Origin: Endothia cerciana
Lineage: Eukaryota > Ascomycota > Sordariomycetes > Diaporthales > Cryphonectriaceae
NCBI GenBank assembly: GCA_026119935.1
Contig: JALRMH010000022.1
Location: 496,001 to 560,000 of the forward strand
Length of the DNA stretch: 64,000 bases
Reading direction: 5' to 3'
Shown piece after piece: positions 47,637 through 60,023 of this stretch (the first letter of the stretch is position 1; each line of letters opens with the position of its first letter). A model generated the notes under the pieces. That model saw only the letters and a program-made list of their open reading frames with translations. It did not search any database and had not been told where the DNA came from. The position numbers and the translations under genes are program-made.

Positions 47637-48399
47637 TCTCTTGTGCTGGTGATGTCACGCGAGACCACGCGGTGGTTATTCTTTTCTCCTTCTGCCAAAA
47701 GACAACTTGGATAGGAAGGACATCATTTCACACACAACAGTGCCGAACGCCTGTCTCATTATCGGACCCGTATCTTAATTTTTGTTTTGAACGGTCCTTC
47801 ATCTTACACGGGGTATGAGATGCATCTCCTTAGTGGGTATGTATGATGTAACATGGGCTTCTTGTAAAAGATCAGGGTTACGCCCCTCATACTGGTTATG
47901 ATTAGAGAGCCTAAGAGAGTCACAACGGGGATACATCATGGCGATTGACATGATCCGTCGAGAACTGAATAGCTCTCTACCTAGGTAATCATAGCCTCAG
48001 TTTAGGGATTCTCTGTCGCCAGTGCGCCGATTCTGATTCTGGCGACTCGGACGCTGATACCTCACAGGTGCTAAAGTCAAAGTATGTGGCACAGAGATTA
48101 GCATAAAAGGAGGGAAATCGGTGGCCTTGTTGGCGTATCAAAAATAGTAAAAGGACTCTGGTGCAACCCCAAGAGAGGTATTAAGTTTCGCTTCATTTCC
48201 CGTAATGTTCAGATGGGGAGGGGGCTGCCAAGCTGGCCGCGCCGCAAGGTTTAAAACATCACCTCCCGCGCCTCCCCAAACCAGCCATCTCCACGCAACA
48301 CCTTTCGCTTCTCAGCACTCGGAGAGGAACATATCAAACCCACGAGCCACCCTTGCTTTTCTACTCTTGGAGCTCCGCGAGGTCCATCAAGAGACGACA
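47637..48399. other. Intergenic region, no gene seen
   Basis: AT-balanced sequence with frames under 75 codons. An in-frame ATG at 48205 could extend the next gene by 65 residues, but that extension is Pro/His/Arg-rich and looks like leader sequence. Confidence 0.45.
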
Positions 48400-49287
48400 A
48401 TGCAGGAGCTAGACATCCTCATCCTCGGCGCAGGCTGGACCGCCACCTTCCTGATCCCGCTGCTCCGGGAGCACAGACTCCTCTTCGCGGCGACCACATC
48501 CGACGGTCGCCAGGTAGCAGGCTCACCGACGCTCAGGTGGAGGTTCGACCCCTCAGCCTCGGGACCGGACCTGAAGACCTCCTTCGAGAGCCTCCCCCGG
48601 GCACGACACGTCCTGGTCGTCTTCCCGCTCAACGGCGCGGGGCAGAGCGAGCTCCTCACGCGGACGTACACGGCGACGCACGGCGAAGAGGGCCATTTCC
48701 GCTTTATCCAGCTCGGCAGCGCGGGCATCTGGCAGTCCGACCCGGCGCAGAGGCCGTGGTTAGACCGCAGGAGCCCGTACGGGAGGACTGGCGCGAGGGC
48801 TGTGGCAGAGGATGAGCTGCTCGGCTTGGGAGGCTGTGTGCTCAACCTTGCGGGTCTGTGGGGTGGGCCCAGGGACGCACGGCATTGGGTTGACCGCGTG
48901 GCGGCGACGAAGGAGGCTGTCAAGGGGAAGGCGAGTCTGCATATGATTCATGGTGTGGATGTGGCAAGGTTGATACTAGCGGTGATGAGAAAGAGCGGAA
49001 GGGGTGAATGGGAGAAGGTCGGCAAGGGACAGAGATGGATGGTGACGGATGGGTTTGTGTATGACTGGTGGAGTCTGTTTGCTGGATGGGCTGAGGGGCA
49101 GAAGGATGAGGGAGCAAAGGCTGATAGGGAGCCCACCAAGCAGGCACGATGGGTTTACGAGCTCATGGGGGAGGAGGGCGTGAGGGCGCTGCCGAGGCCG
49201 ATGGAGGTGCTGGGACGCTGCTACGACACCCGGGAGCTGTGGCAGACGCTGGGCATTACACCTCTTAAGGCAGGACTTGGGCTTTGA
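48400..49287 (+). CDS. NAD(P)-binding Rossmann-fold protein, extended-SDR-like
   Basis: A single frame of 295 residues from ATG 48400. The N-terminus LDILILGAGWTATFLIPLL is a glycine-rich dinucleotide-binding fold. LVVFPLNGAG, FIQLGSAGIW and SPYGRTGARAVAEDELL follow, resembling atypical or extended short-chain dehydrogenases and the YeeZ-type epimerase-like proteins. A YxxxK pair is not present in the usual form, although a Tyr (SPYGRTGARA) occurs near the place where it would be, so catalysis is uncertain. It is possibly a nucleoside-diphosphate-sugar epimerase relative. The upstream ATG at 48205 is in frame but was not chosen, because the fold starts at 48400. Confidence 0.75.
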   Translation: MQELDILILGAGWTATFLIPLLREHRLLFAATTSDGRQVAGSPTLRWRFDPSASGPDLKTSFESLPRARHVLVVFPLNGAGQSELLTRTYTATHGEEGHFRFIQLGSAGIWQSDPAQRPWLDRRSPYGRTGARAVAEDELLGLGGCVLNLAGLWGGPRDARHWVDRVAATKEAVKGKASLHMIHGVDVARLILAVMRKSGRGEWEKVGKGQRWMVTDGFVYDWWSLFAGWAEGQKDEGAKADREPTKQARWVYELMGEEGVRALPRPMEVLGRCYDTRELWQTLGITPLKAGLGL

Positions 49288-50333
49288 GCTGCACTCTGAC
49301 GCCTGCCGAAGCTTACGGAGGCTGTCACGGGGAGCACCCGGCCTCATGGCAGGTGGTCGATGACCGAGGAAGTCGAGAACATGCAGCCGGTCCGCGCCGG
49401 CCGAAGTGACGATCCTCCTGCTGACAACCGCTTCACTTGGACTTGTACCCACCAGTCCACATGAATAAGTAGCATTGGGCGTACTAGGATCTTGAAACCG
49501 ATCTACTGATCTTGTCGAACGAACCTGCACAGGTCAGCCTGGTCTGCCACTGAAGATACGACCAACACCTCTCACACGTCCACGTCCCGGCCCCGACACA
49601 AAGATCCAAGACCACAGTCTATGCACAGGACCGGCAGCTAGAACGCAACGGAAGAGGGGTATCGATGCATAGGATGACACAGAGCACGAGGGCCAAGAAA
49701 TCCAATCAAGCGTGCAGCGGCTAACGCCAACAATGCTATGGTAGATGTGAGGCTAGCCGTGCAGACTCTCCGAAGTCATGACGTATACCCTCCTTACGAT
49801 CAGATCTTGAAGCCGCACCAGCGCAAACGGCGTCCTGCAGCAGATCACCAGCGCGGACTGCATGCGCAGAGAACCTAGCCTCACGTCATTGACATTGGGT
49901 TCGCCGATTGGCGAGGATCGCTCCCGCCCTTCGGGATCCTGACCCGTCACCATGTTTCTGGAGGTTGTCGTGTACAGGGGATCGCGCTTGTGCTATCATC
50001 GCTGCACAAGGAGGCACGGGAATTGCACCCTCTCCAGCACGTTATACCATGGTACTTGCGAATGCGGCACTCAGGACCACGCCGACGAGCCCCAGATGCA
50101 CCACTACACAGGGTACCAATCGTCCCAGACCACTCGAGGCAACCCACTGCTACATACGCCATAGGTCGGAGGTCACCTCCCTCTCACTATGGGGGCTGTA
50201 GAGGAGGACTCTTTACCTGATACATATACCTACCAGAAGAGAGGTCGCCTATCCTCTGCTTCCCCAATACCTCCCACGAACCGTCAAGGTAGATCCTCTA
50301 TCCAGCGACGAGGCCACCATTCCCCTTCTCACC
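49288..50333. other. Intergenic region before the SV2-like transporter
   Basis: Short frames only; the last 150 bp carry a CT-rich stretch that fits the leader of the next gene. Confidence 0.45.
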
Positions 50334-52304
50334 ATGGCTAGCCACAGCCAGCCCGAGCCCTACCGGGACAACGACATCGACCAAAAATCCCCAGTCGTGA
50401 CGCCCACCCGGACCCTCTCGCCGACCGAGCAGGAACATGATCACACGTCGCGGCCGTACTCGTCCGCCACGGTCCTCGCGGACCCGGACCTGGACGGGCT
50501 GAGCCTGTACGACAAGAAGTGCGTCCTGGTGAACCGCGAGATCGACGCCATGGGGATGGGGAGGTACCAGTGGTACATCTGGGGGCTGTGCGGCTTCGGG
50601 TACATGTTGGACCTGCTGTGGGCGCAGGCTTTCGGGCTGACGCTGAGCCCGCTGCAGCAGGAGCTAGGGTTTGGCAATGACGAGGGTGGGAACATCTCAA
50701 CGAGCTTCAATGCGGGATTGACCGTTGGGGCGTTCGTGTGGGGTTTAATGAGTGACTTGGTTGGTATGCATCGCCCTTCGTGTTCTCACCCGGGGCTGTG
50801 GGCTTGAAAGTCAAGGCTCGCTAACTGGTGATGACCCCTCAGGTCGAAGATGGGCCTTCAACCTTACCTGCCTTTTCTCCTCGGTCTTTGGTCTGTGCCT
50901 AGGCGCTTCCAACAACTACACAACCTTCCTGGTCCTCACGGCATTCGTTGGATTTGGGGTGGGCGGTAACATCCCCATCGATACGACCATCACGCTCGAG
51001 TTCATCCCGCAGAACAAGCGCTTCCTCCTCGCAACCCTCTCCATCTTCCAGCCCATCGGCGTGGTCATCTGCTCCGCCATCGCCTTCGGCTTCATCCCGA
51101 CCATGTCGTGCAGCCCCAACTTCTCCGAGGCCAACCCACTCCCCAGCTGTGCGGAGCCGGGACTCGCTCCGGAGGTGCCGTGCTGCGGGCGCAGCAACAA
51201 CATGGGCTGGCGGTACCTCCTCTTCACGCTCGGCGCCATCACCCTGGCCGTCTTCTGCCTGCGCTTCTTCGTCTTCCACTTCCGCGAGTCGCCCAAGCTC
51301 CTCCTCTACCAGGGTCGGGACGAGGAGGCCATCCGCGTCGTGCAGCACATCGCCAGGACCAACGGGCGCGAGTGCCGGCTCGGCCTGGCGGCATTCGAGG
51401 CGCTCAAGACGGGGACCGCATCCGCCGGCTCAGACGGTAGCCAGCTCGGTACGCCCGGCAGGGGGAGCCCGGAGGGCGTCCAGAGGACACGGGCGGCTTC
51501 TCACCGCGCGCTGAGCGGGAATGTGCTGAGCAGCGGGGTGAGCACGTCCAAGAGGATGAAGCCGACCAGGAAGAAGGTAATTGGCGGGATGGAACGGTAC
51601 ATGATGCTGTTTTCGAGCGTGGACATGGCGAGGCTAACCATCTTGGTGTGGTTGACGTATATCATGGACTTCTGGGGGTTCACCGTCGCTGGTCAGTACA
51701 CCCACCAACTTTGCGCTCCCTCACCCTGGAAAGCTGTGTCTTGAGACGCACTTGCTGATCATCAGCAGGGTTCTACCTGCCCCGCATCCTCGCCCTCAAA
51801 AATGGTTCCGCCTCCGAGTCCCTCTCCTTCACCTACGCGTCCTACATCTACACCTACGCGCCCGGCGTCCTAGGCGTGCTCGCCGGCGCGACCATGTACC
51901 GCGTGCCGCGCTTCGGCCGCAAGTGGACCATGACCATCTCGTCCGCCCTCATGGGCGTCTCCATCATCCTCTTCTCGGCCGTCGACACCGTCGCCAAGAA
52001 CCTGGGCCTGTTCACCATGGAGTACTTCTTCCAGTCCATGTTCAACGCCGTGCTGTACGGCTGGACCCCCGAGGCCTTCCCCGCGCCCGTGCGCGGCACG
52101 GCCTGCGGGGTCGCCAGCTTCTGGGGCCGGCTGTTCGGGATCGTGAGCCCCCTGATCGCCCAGAGCCTGTACGGGGACAGCACAACGGGGGGCGGGAACG
52201 TCAACGCGGTGCTGTACCTCGCGGGCGGGGTCACGCTGGGGTGCGTGGTGAGTACGGCGCTGCTGCCGACCAAGAGGCTGGAGTCGTCGGATGGGAAGTC
52301 GTAG
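50334..52304 (+). CDS. MFS transporter, SV2/SVOP-like
   Basis: Three exons, 50334-50763, 50843-51691 and 51769-52304, give 604 residues. Introns (GTATGC...CTCAG and GTCAGT...GCAG) splice in frame, joining SDLVG to RRWAFNL and FTVAG to FYLPRIL. After a hydrophilic N-terminus of about 75 residues, GRYQWYIWGLCGFGYMLDLL starts helix 1. Other marks are GFGVGGNIPIDTTITLEFIP, which is typical of SV2-related porters, and RFGRKWTMTISSALMGVS and GWTPEAFPAPVRGTACG in the second half. A long Ser/Arg-rich central loop (about residues 335-385) separates the two halves. These proteins are thought to move organic ions or metabolites across the plasma membrane; no substrate is assigned here. The second intron donor GTCAGT is unusual but gives the only good join. 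Confidence 0.85.
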
Positions 52305-53319
52305 GCGTTGATCCCGAGGGATGTGCTTGGAAGGGACTGGGGATGACCACGTATGTATTGAGACTTACTCGTCGTTCTGTATTCCTCATGGCCCACCTTG
52401 GGACTGATCAAGCTGTGGTCGGCATTCCAACGATCTGTACTGTTGTGGGCTGAGTGTTCGGTTCGGATCCAGCATCACTACTGGCTCCATACTCCCCGTA
52501 GACGTAACGCGTGGTCGGCTTTGACCTCTACCCGGCAGGTAATGCGATTTGCGAAATGAGGTCGAATGGACTGCTGCACGGTCCGGGATATGCCAGTGCC
52601 ATTATGAGCCGTGGGCCGGCTCTATCCCAAGGTTCAGGAACCTGGCTGGGCCGCGCAAGTAGCGTAGTCAGACCAGAAGGCGTCAATAGACCAGAGCATT
52701 CGTCGGAGAGCGGTCCCCGCTAGAGAACAGTTGGAATTAGTAGGCGACCCTCACCGATGGATGGGGCGTTTTCGTCGGGAAGGGGTTCAGGTCAGGTGAA
52801 GAGTCCCCATCAGACAGCATTTATGATCGGAGGACCAGCCATCTCAAGTAACATGGTCTTCGTCAGAAAGTGTCCGGGCAGATATGAAAACAATGGCAAG
52901 AAGACGGCCCTAGGCAAAAAGTGCTTTCAGGGGCAGTGGCAAAAAGTCTGGCTGGGCCTACCCGGGGGAATTGCAAGTGTGGTGGGGCTTCCTTGAGCCA
53001 GATGAAACATGCAGGTCAACGAATGTATCGTATTCAGTCACCTTGCTATAGAGATGTCATCTTTTGTTACACGCGATACAAAGAACAAGAACGGTACCGC
53101 CGTCGTGATCTCCCCTCAGCCCGTCAATCCGAAACCTTGCTCCTCAGCGCGTGAGGATTTGACTTGCGAAAGACCATGAAACAGCCCATCTCCGACCAGC
53201 TTAGGCTATTCGTTCTGCGTGGTATTTTTGTTGAAAACATCCTGCACGAACCCCAAAACGCCGAGACAAGTGTTGCATTCTGTATAAGAAACCTCCTTTC
53301 CCGTTCACTAGACAGCCGC
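52305..53319. other. Intergenic region, no gene seen
   Basis: About 1 kb with short frames, likely 3' flanks of the SV2-like and ISU1 genes. Confidence 0.5.
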
Positions 53320-54041
53320 CTACGCAGCCGCCGCCGCGGCGGATCCGACCTCAACCTCGGGCATCTTCATCCCGGTACCAGCGAGGTTCGTCTTCTTGGC
53401 GGTCGGGTTCTTGGTGTAATAGTCGGAGATGGCGGCCTTGATGCCGTCCTCTGCCAGCATGGAGCAGTGCAGCTTGACGGGAGGCAGACACAACTCCTTG
53501 GCGATGTCGGTGTTCTTGATCTGAGAGGCCTTGTCCAGGGTCATGCCGCGGACAAGCTCGGTGAGGTAAGATGAGGATGCGATGGCACTGCCGCAGCCAA
53601 AGGTCTTGAATTTGACATCGGAGATGGTATTTGAGTCGGGATCGACGCGACTGGGGGGGTTTATCAGCAAGTGTCCAGATATCTCTGCGCTCGAGACGGG
53701 AGGGCTGCAAAATAGCTCACATCTGGATCTTCATCACGTCACCGCAGGCTGGCGCACCCACCAGGCCCGTTCCAACGTCGGCGTCAGTCTTGCTCATCGA
53801 GCCTACATTGCGCGGTCGAGAGTAGCTGCGGTATCGAGTTAGCGACATGTCCGGGAAGATCGGCACGTAAGTGCGGTGACGGTAGCGGCCAAACGTACTG
53901 GTCGAGAACCTTCTCGTGGTAGGACCGAATTGCGCCGATGGAGACCGCCGGAGCGAGCTGTCGTGGCGCGCTGAGGATGGCTGGGCGGATAGGTGTAGCG
54001 AGTGCTCGCCTTGAGGCGACTCGAAGTCCCCTGGAGAACAT
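53320..54041 (-). CDS. ISU1: Mitochondrial iron-sulfur cluster assembly scaffold Isu1/IscU
   Basis: Three exons, 54041-53899, 53825-53721 and 53650-53320, give 192 residues. The joins are VLDHYSRPRNVGSM and GDVMKIQIRVDPDSN. The first 40 residues are basic and Ala-rich (GLRVASRRALATPIRP) and fit a mitochondrial targeting sequence. The three cluster-binding cysteines are visible in GAPACGDVMK, TFGCGSAIAS and LPPVKLHCSMLA; the LPPVK chaperone (Hsp70) recognition motif is intact. Isu1 is the scaffold on which the cysteine desulfurase complex builds [2Fe-2S] clusters in the matrix, a step needed for all cellular Fe-S proteins. An Ala-rich tail (SAAAAAA) follows the conserved end. The promoter region of about 930 bp is shared with the divergent UBP14 gene. 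Confidence 0.97.
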
Positions 54042-54975
54042 CCTGTGTGCGTGTATGTGTGTGATACTGCCGTGCGACAGTTCCTGCAGCGGGTGGATGG
54101 TGCACTAATCAATTCCTCTGATGTCGAACCTGTATCTGAAGAGGTATGGACGTGTGTCGTAGGTATCGTGAGGTGGTGATGGTTGCAGTGGATGGATGAA
54201 TGAGTGGGCGGTATGAGGTTGTAGGTTCTTTGGATGGTGGACGAGACAGAGGGCCGAGTTCAAACGGCGAGGTGCAAAGAAAAATCGCCACAAGAGGTGA
54301 TGAAGTCACTAGCTAAGCGACCTCGGAGAATGGTCGGGCACGGCCTTTTAATGCGGGTCAGCCGAGCTTCACAAGGTTTCCGGACGGAGATAAGATGAAT
54401 CAGATAATCCGTGTTTGATGTGTATTTGCAATACGGACGACCTCGTCCAACCTCACATGCTGTCGCCCCAGCCTATCGACCCACAGCATGGTGATGCTTC
54501 TCTGCCTGACCATATCTGACTCAATCGTATTCGTTGAATCCCGGAGTTCCCAAGACTGCCTATCGAGATCATATACCAGCTGCGAAATGGCCTGTTGGCG
54601 AGATTTACTCTCGGGCTTCCCATGCCTAACAAGCCGCCCGCTAAACTGGCCGGGACGCTGATAGTAGTGACCTGAAGTTCTGTACCCCACATTCCTGCTC
54701 GGCTGGCACGCTAAGGAAATATGCCAGGCCCCCAGCCAGCCGGGAGCAGAAACGCGGGGTGGTCGCGTTTGCCCCTCGCCTGCCTGCAGCTGATGTGTCT
54801 CACAGCTCGCCGCAGGGCAGAAGCTCTGTCGACCGACGTAATCGCACAAACGCCTTCTAACAAGCTTTCTCTCTTCCTCCCTCCCTCTCTCTTCCGGATC
54901 TGACACACGACACACTTCACCCCCCCTCCTCCATTTGACATCGCCGGTCAATTATTGTCGCCAATCAAACAAAAA
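54042..54975. promoter_or_regulatory. Shared divergent promoter region of ISU1 and UBP14
   Basis: The starts of ISU1 (54041, minus) and UBP14 (54976, plus) are separated by 934 bp with no gene in between. CT-rich stretches before the UBP14 ATG (54861-54925) suit a fungal leader. A repeated TGGATGG-type stretch lies near 54190-54240. No factor-specific site was recognised. Confidence 0.4.
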
Positions 54976-57516
54976 ATGGCGTGCACACACGTCGAGTCAC
55001 TCAGTGAGGCACAAGCTGGGGTGCGAGAGGGGCAGTCTAGATGTATTTGCTGACTGGCTGCTGTGATCAGGTCTCTCGCCCCCGACGCCTCACCAGTCGG
55101 TCTACCGAGAGGACTGCACCCAGTGCTTCGACTCCATTGTACGTAGCAGTCTATCCCCCGTCATTTCTCTTCCTTGTGAATGAGGTAGCTGATTGTAACC
55201 GGGTCCAGGACGATCCCGAAGGTCTCGATGTCTGCCTCCAGTGCTTCAATGGCGGTTGCGCCGGCGACCGACACCACTCCGCCCTCCACGCTGCCCTCCG
55301 TATCCATCCGCTCGTCCTGAATATCAAGAGGACCCGCAAGAAGGTCATTAGAGATGAGCCCCCCCAGAAGGTCACAAAGCTCGCCATCGCCGCCGAGAAG
55401 GATGAGGACAAATATGACTGCGCCCTGTCAGTCAGGTGCCTTGAGTGCGACACCACCATCGATACCACCAACACAAAGATCGCTCCCGTTGTCAGCGGCA
55501 TAATGACATCGAACACCTTCTCGCGCAAGGAAGAGATCAAGGCGTGGGAGCAGGAGCTGACGAGCTGTGAGCACGTCCTACTCATGCAGCAGGACGAGCC
55601 CCGGAAGATTGCAGGCCAGGACCTGGGACGCTGTGCGAAGTGCGACCTTCAGGAGAACCTCTGGCTGTGTCTGCAATGCGGCGCCCTCGGTTGCGGCAGG
55701 GCCCAGTTCGGTGGCGTGGGTGGCAACTCTCACGCGCTGGCACACTCGAAAGAGACGGGTCATGGAGTTGCTGTGAAGCTCGGCTCGATCAGCGCAGAGG
55801 GTACAGCGGATGTATATTGCTACACTTGCGATGACGAGCGGGTGGACGAGTCACTGGCCACCCACCTAGCTAACTGGGGCATCAACATTGCAGAGAGGCA
55901 GAAGACGGAGAAGAGCCTGACAGAGATGCAAATCGAGCAGAACCTGAAGTGGGATTTCACCACGACACAGGACGGTCAGGAGCTGATACCGCTGTTCGGG
56001 CCCGGTCTCACCGGCTTGAAGAACCTCGGCAACAGCTGCTACCTTGCCAGCGTTCTGCAGTGTCTGTTTGACCTTCCGGCGTTCCAGAAGCGCTACTACG
56101 AGACTGATGAAGACTTACCTATCGTGCAAGAGCCAGCTGAAGACCTAGAGACGCAACTCCGAAAGATGGGTGATGGTCTGCTGTCCGGACGGTATTCAAA
56201 GCCCGACCCGGATGCCGCTGCATCTGGTCAAGACCCTGCTACCACACACCGGCGAGGTCTGGCCCCAGCCATGTTCAAGCATCTAATCGGTCGCGGCCAT
56301 CAGGAGTTCTCCACAATGCGACAACAAGATGCATTCGAGCTGTTCCAGCACCTCTTCAAGCTCATCACCCGATCGAGACACCCTTCACCCGCTGCTGACC
56401 CTACTCTTCCCTTCCGCTTTACCCTGGAACAGCGTCTGCAATGCAGTGGCTGCAAGAAAGTTCGATACTCTACCAATGAGCAGGACAACATCATGGTTAT
56501 CCTTCCTACGGAGAAGGAGCCACAGAAGGAGGGAGAAGAGGGGCCTGCGCCATGGAAGCCAGTGACGTTTAAGCAATGCTTGGACGACTTCACTGCTGCG
56601 GAGAAGGTGGAGCTCACTTGCTCTTCTTGCGGCTCCAAAGATGGCTACATCAAGCGGACACTGTTCAAAACCTTCCCTGATATTTTAGCCGTCAACGCAC
56701 GACGAATGGCCATCGTCAATTGGGTTGAGGTCAAGGTGGACGTGCCCGTCATTGTCCCCGACGAACCATTCCTCCTGGACCACTACCTATCTCCAGGCCA
56801 GCAGCCCGGTGAGGAACTCCTACCCGAGGAAGCCGCACCTGCAGCGCCAGCATTTGTACCAAACGAGGCAGGACTCGCTATGCTAGAGGCCATGGGCTTC
56901 CCTCGTGTGCGCTGCGAAAAGGCGCTACACGCCACTGGCAACAGTGATGGAAATGCCGCCATGGAGTGGCTGTTCCAGCACATGGAAGACCCCGATATTG
57001 ATGTTCCTCTTGACTTGACTGGTCCAGCCGCGGGTAACAGCGGTTCAGGAGCGAGTACCGAGCAGATCGAGATGCTTGGCGCCATGGGCTTTGGTGAGGC
57101 TCAGGCCAGGAAAGCCCTCAAGGAGACCGGTGGCGATATGGAGCGCGCCGTCGAATGGCTTTTCAGTCATCCAGATGACCCGGGCCTGGTGGGTGGTGGT
57201 GATGCTGGTGGAGATGCCGCGCCTGCGGCAAGCTCTGGGCCTGCTGGAAGCGCGACGCTGCCCGCCAAATTCCAGCTGCAGAGTATCGTGTGCCACAAGG
57301 GCACGAGCATTCATGCTGGGTAGGTCGGCCTCATTTGTTCAGGGACTGAGACAAGGTCATTGCTAACATTCCGACAGGCACTACGTGGCATTCATCCGCA
57401 AGCAGCTGCCGGAGAAATCGGTCTGGGTGCTTTTCAACGATGAAAAGGTTGTCGAGGCGGTGGACATCGAGGAGATGCGCAAGTTCGCGTATGTCTACTT
57501 CTTCAAGCATGTTTAA
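54976..57516 (+). CDS. UBP14: Ubiquitin carboxyl-terminal hydrolase Ubp14 (USP5/isopeptidase T type)
   Basis: Four exons, 54976-55003, 55071-55138, 55209-57319 and 57378-57516, give 781 residues. Exon 1 is only 28 nt (MACTHVESL plus one base) and leads into [11 protein letters not shown], the first zinc-finger half. Domains in order are a variant N-terminal UBP finger, a canonical ZnF-UBP (about residues 150-250, CEHVLLM...[17 protein letters not shown]), the catalytic USP fold with Cys309 in [16 protein letters not shown], two UBA domains (about residues 555-595 and 625-665; [14 protein letters not shown] and [14 protein letters not shown]), and the His box GHYVAFIR (His737). Ubp14 breaks down free unanchored polyubiquitin chains, which keeps the ubiquitin pool and proteasome function normal. 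It converges with MAD2. A start at 55041 would miss the first finger and was rejected. Confidence 0.97.
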
Positions 57517-58008
57517 GACATGAGCATGGGTTACCTCAGGTGTTTGGAGGAATAGCATCGGCTTGGGACTGTACAAGGTTTCGACGCGAGTACGGGCGGA
57601 GATGAAGACGATAGAGCTAGAATACCCCTCCGTTGGGTTGCTTGAGGTCACCAAAAACATCGTGCAGATGAAGCGATTGTATGGAAACAAAAAGAATATG
57701 GTATTTTCAGATGATACCCTTGTCCGTCCAAACGCCGTGTCATCATGCGCATCTCACCTGCGGCATCATATACAAATCCCGGGCCAGATTTCCCTGTATC
57801 TAGCCGCCCTTTGCCCACCGGAAAGCCCTTCCTCTTGTGATAACCATGCATAAGTAGTGTGGCCCAAAGGCCTGCCTCGTTCTCAAGAACGATGCAAACT
57901 TCCTTGAGTCCTCCACTGCGTCCCGCCATCAAAGAGCCTGCCGGGTCGTGACTCCTCTTAACATCCGCGCTCCTCTCCCCGCCTCTCCTGTGACTTCCAT
58001 CCAGCGGG
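57517..58008. other. 3' flanks of UBP14 and MAD2
   Basis: About 490 bp between convergent stop codons with no coding pattern; presumably 3' untranslated regions. Confidence 0.5.
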
Positions 58009-59058
58009 CTAGAAGTCCCCCCTATAATCCACCGTCGTCCCGATGTTATGGTATGTCGTGCTGAAGCCCCGAAGCTGCACCCTCTCGCCGCCGACAATCT
58101 CCTTGCCGTCGCTGTCGCCCCACTCGACCGGCACGTCGGAGTCCGCGTCCGCATATACCAGGACGTTGAACGTGCACTCGCCCGCGTCCAGCTGGGGGAG
58201 GAAGGTCACGGACGCGGTGATCTGGCGGAATATGGCGGCGATCTCGGACTGGATCTCTGCCTCGGTCTTCTCGGGGGTGGGGGCCTGCTGCTGCTGCTTC
58301 TGCGAGGCCGGGGCATTGTTGTTGATGTTGGTGCCGGGTGGTGCCGAGTTCTCCTGGTCCTCGGGGTCGGCGGCTGTGGGCTTGCCGCTAGCGGATCTCG
58401 ATTTCGATTTCGTCGACTTCGGCGCGGCGGTGATATTGATCTGCGGTCCTCCCGGGGTCAGCAACCTGTAGTCTCCCTGCCGCCGTGGGCCGTGCGAATT
58501 TTTTAAATTTTTTAAATTTCTTTCTTTTTCTTTGGAGGGGCAGGAGGCGGGAAAGGGCTTTAGGGACAGCTCTCACGTCAAACTGCCACCTCTCCAGATG
58601 CTCGCTTGTGTCCTTGTTGGTGATGACGATCACCAGCTTCGAGATCTTGCCGTCCTTCATCCACCGGTCCAGCGCCGACATGATCTTCTTGATGTAGGCC
58701 TTCACCTGGTCGTCCGACGAGACCAGCATATTCAGCCCGTACTTCTTGACGACGGTGAAGTCCTCGGCCGGGTAGACGCCGCGCTGGTAGAGGATGGAGT
58801 GGATGGAGTATTGGAACTGTGGAAGGGGAGGATGAGGAGCACCTGGTCAGCATGCGAGAAATCAGAAGCCTGGAAAAGTGGCGCAAGCCCCCAGGAAAGG
58901 GTATGACTTGTATGTCATCATCTTGTTCCGGGGCGCAGGAAGAGAGGTTGGATAGGACGTACGAACTCGGCGACCAGCTTGGCGCTGCCCCTGAGCGAGA
59001 GCTTGTGCACCTTGGAGGTGTCCTTCTTTTCCCTGCTTGGCTTTTCTGAGGTCGCCAT
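58009..59058 (-). CDS. MAD2: Spindle assembly checkpoint protein Mad2 (HORMA domain)
   Basis: Three exons, 59058-58963, 58816-58577 and 58476-58009, give 267 residues. The HORMA domain starts at KLSLRGSAKLVAEF and continues with FQYSIHSILYQRGVYPAEDF, KYGLNMLVSS, SALDRWMKDGKISKLVIVIT and SEHLERWQFD. The C-terminal part (IFRQITASVTFLPQLDAG, VEWGDSDGKEIV, TTYHNIGTTVDY) forms the core end and the safety-belt region. Mad2 binds Mad1 at kinetochores and, in its closed form, Cdc20, blocking the anaphase-promoting complex until chromosomes attach. About 70 residues (113-182) rich in Lys, Ser, Pro, Asn and Gln lie between the strand ending WQFD and the next helix; the human protein has about 19 there. 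The intron-2 acceptor CGGCAG (58477) was chosen because a nearer ACAG shifts the frame. Confidence 0.93.
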
Positions 59059-60023
59059 GATGTCTGATGAGCTTTGGGAGTTGGCAATGACGCGTGAAGA
59101 GCTGGCGCGATTTTCGCGATGTGGTCAGATTGTTGGCATGCCGGGTAGCAGAATCTAGAGTTTCGAAGCTCGGGAATTTGTTTACATAGTACAATTCGGC
59201 GGTTGCCATGGGCGCCCAACCAACAGGGGTTGGGGCGATGGGCGGTTCTTACGGGTTAGGGTTGAGTCAAGCGGCTTGACTTCGGGAGTTAGTACGGTGA
59301 TATATACAGTACAGTATTGATTTCAGGGTTGATAATTTTTTTGGAGTGGGGGCGCGGGTTTCGATTCTCAACAAGATCGTGCAATATCGAGGTTTTTGAA
59401 TTGTACTGTATGTTCTGCTTGAAGAAAAATTAATGTCACTCCATGGTCAGGTAGGGAGAGAAATAGGAAGGTATAGGCCTGCTATTCATTCTGGCGGTAT
59501 GGTAGTGGTTGCGGACGGGAGCGTCGTAAACCCCGGGGACTTAACTTAGGTCTAGGGTCATCAACTAAGTTTTTACACTTATTACAAGTGTCAACTCTCA
59601 AAGCTTGGTCTGGCATTTGGTGGGTTTCACACTATAAACGACACATTAAAATGATAGGCAACGAGTATGCCCAATAAGGTACACCATCTTTTGAAGTGGA
59701 TAGGATTCGGTCCTTGCTGACCTGCTTCCTGGCGTAGTCAAGCGGGGAAATACGCAATCAACAAGACTCCACCCTCTTGTACGAGTCCTAGCCTTTTCTT
59801 CCACGCTGAGAAGTTTACTTTCAGAAACTAGCTTCCTTTTTGTGCTCTCGTCGCACGGGTAAACACTTTCAATTACAGAATTATCCTTAGTATTCGCTCC
59901 CCAGAAAGGCGAAAGACCAACGAAGTGACAGTGGCCGCGGCGAACATCAACTTTGACTTCACACGCTCGTAAAATGCGAAGCGCCCCCCAGAATACCAGC
60001 CCTTGGATCGCGAATTGTCCACG
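59059..60023. other. Region upstream of MAD2, no gene seen
   Basis: Part of this is MAD2 promoter. A minus-strand frame at 59646-60080 shows no domain. Sequence near 59280-59660 is AT-rich. Confidence 0.4.
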
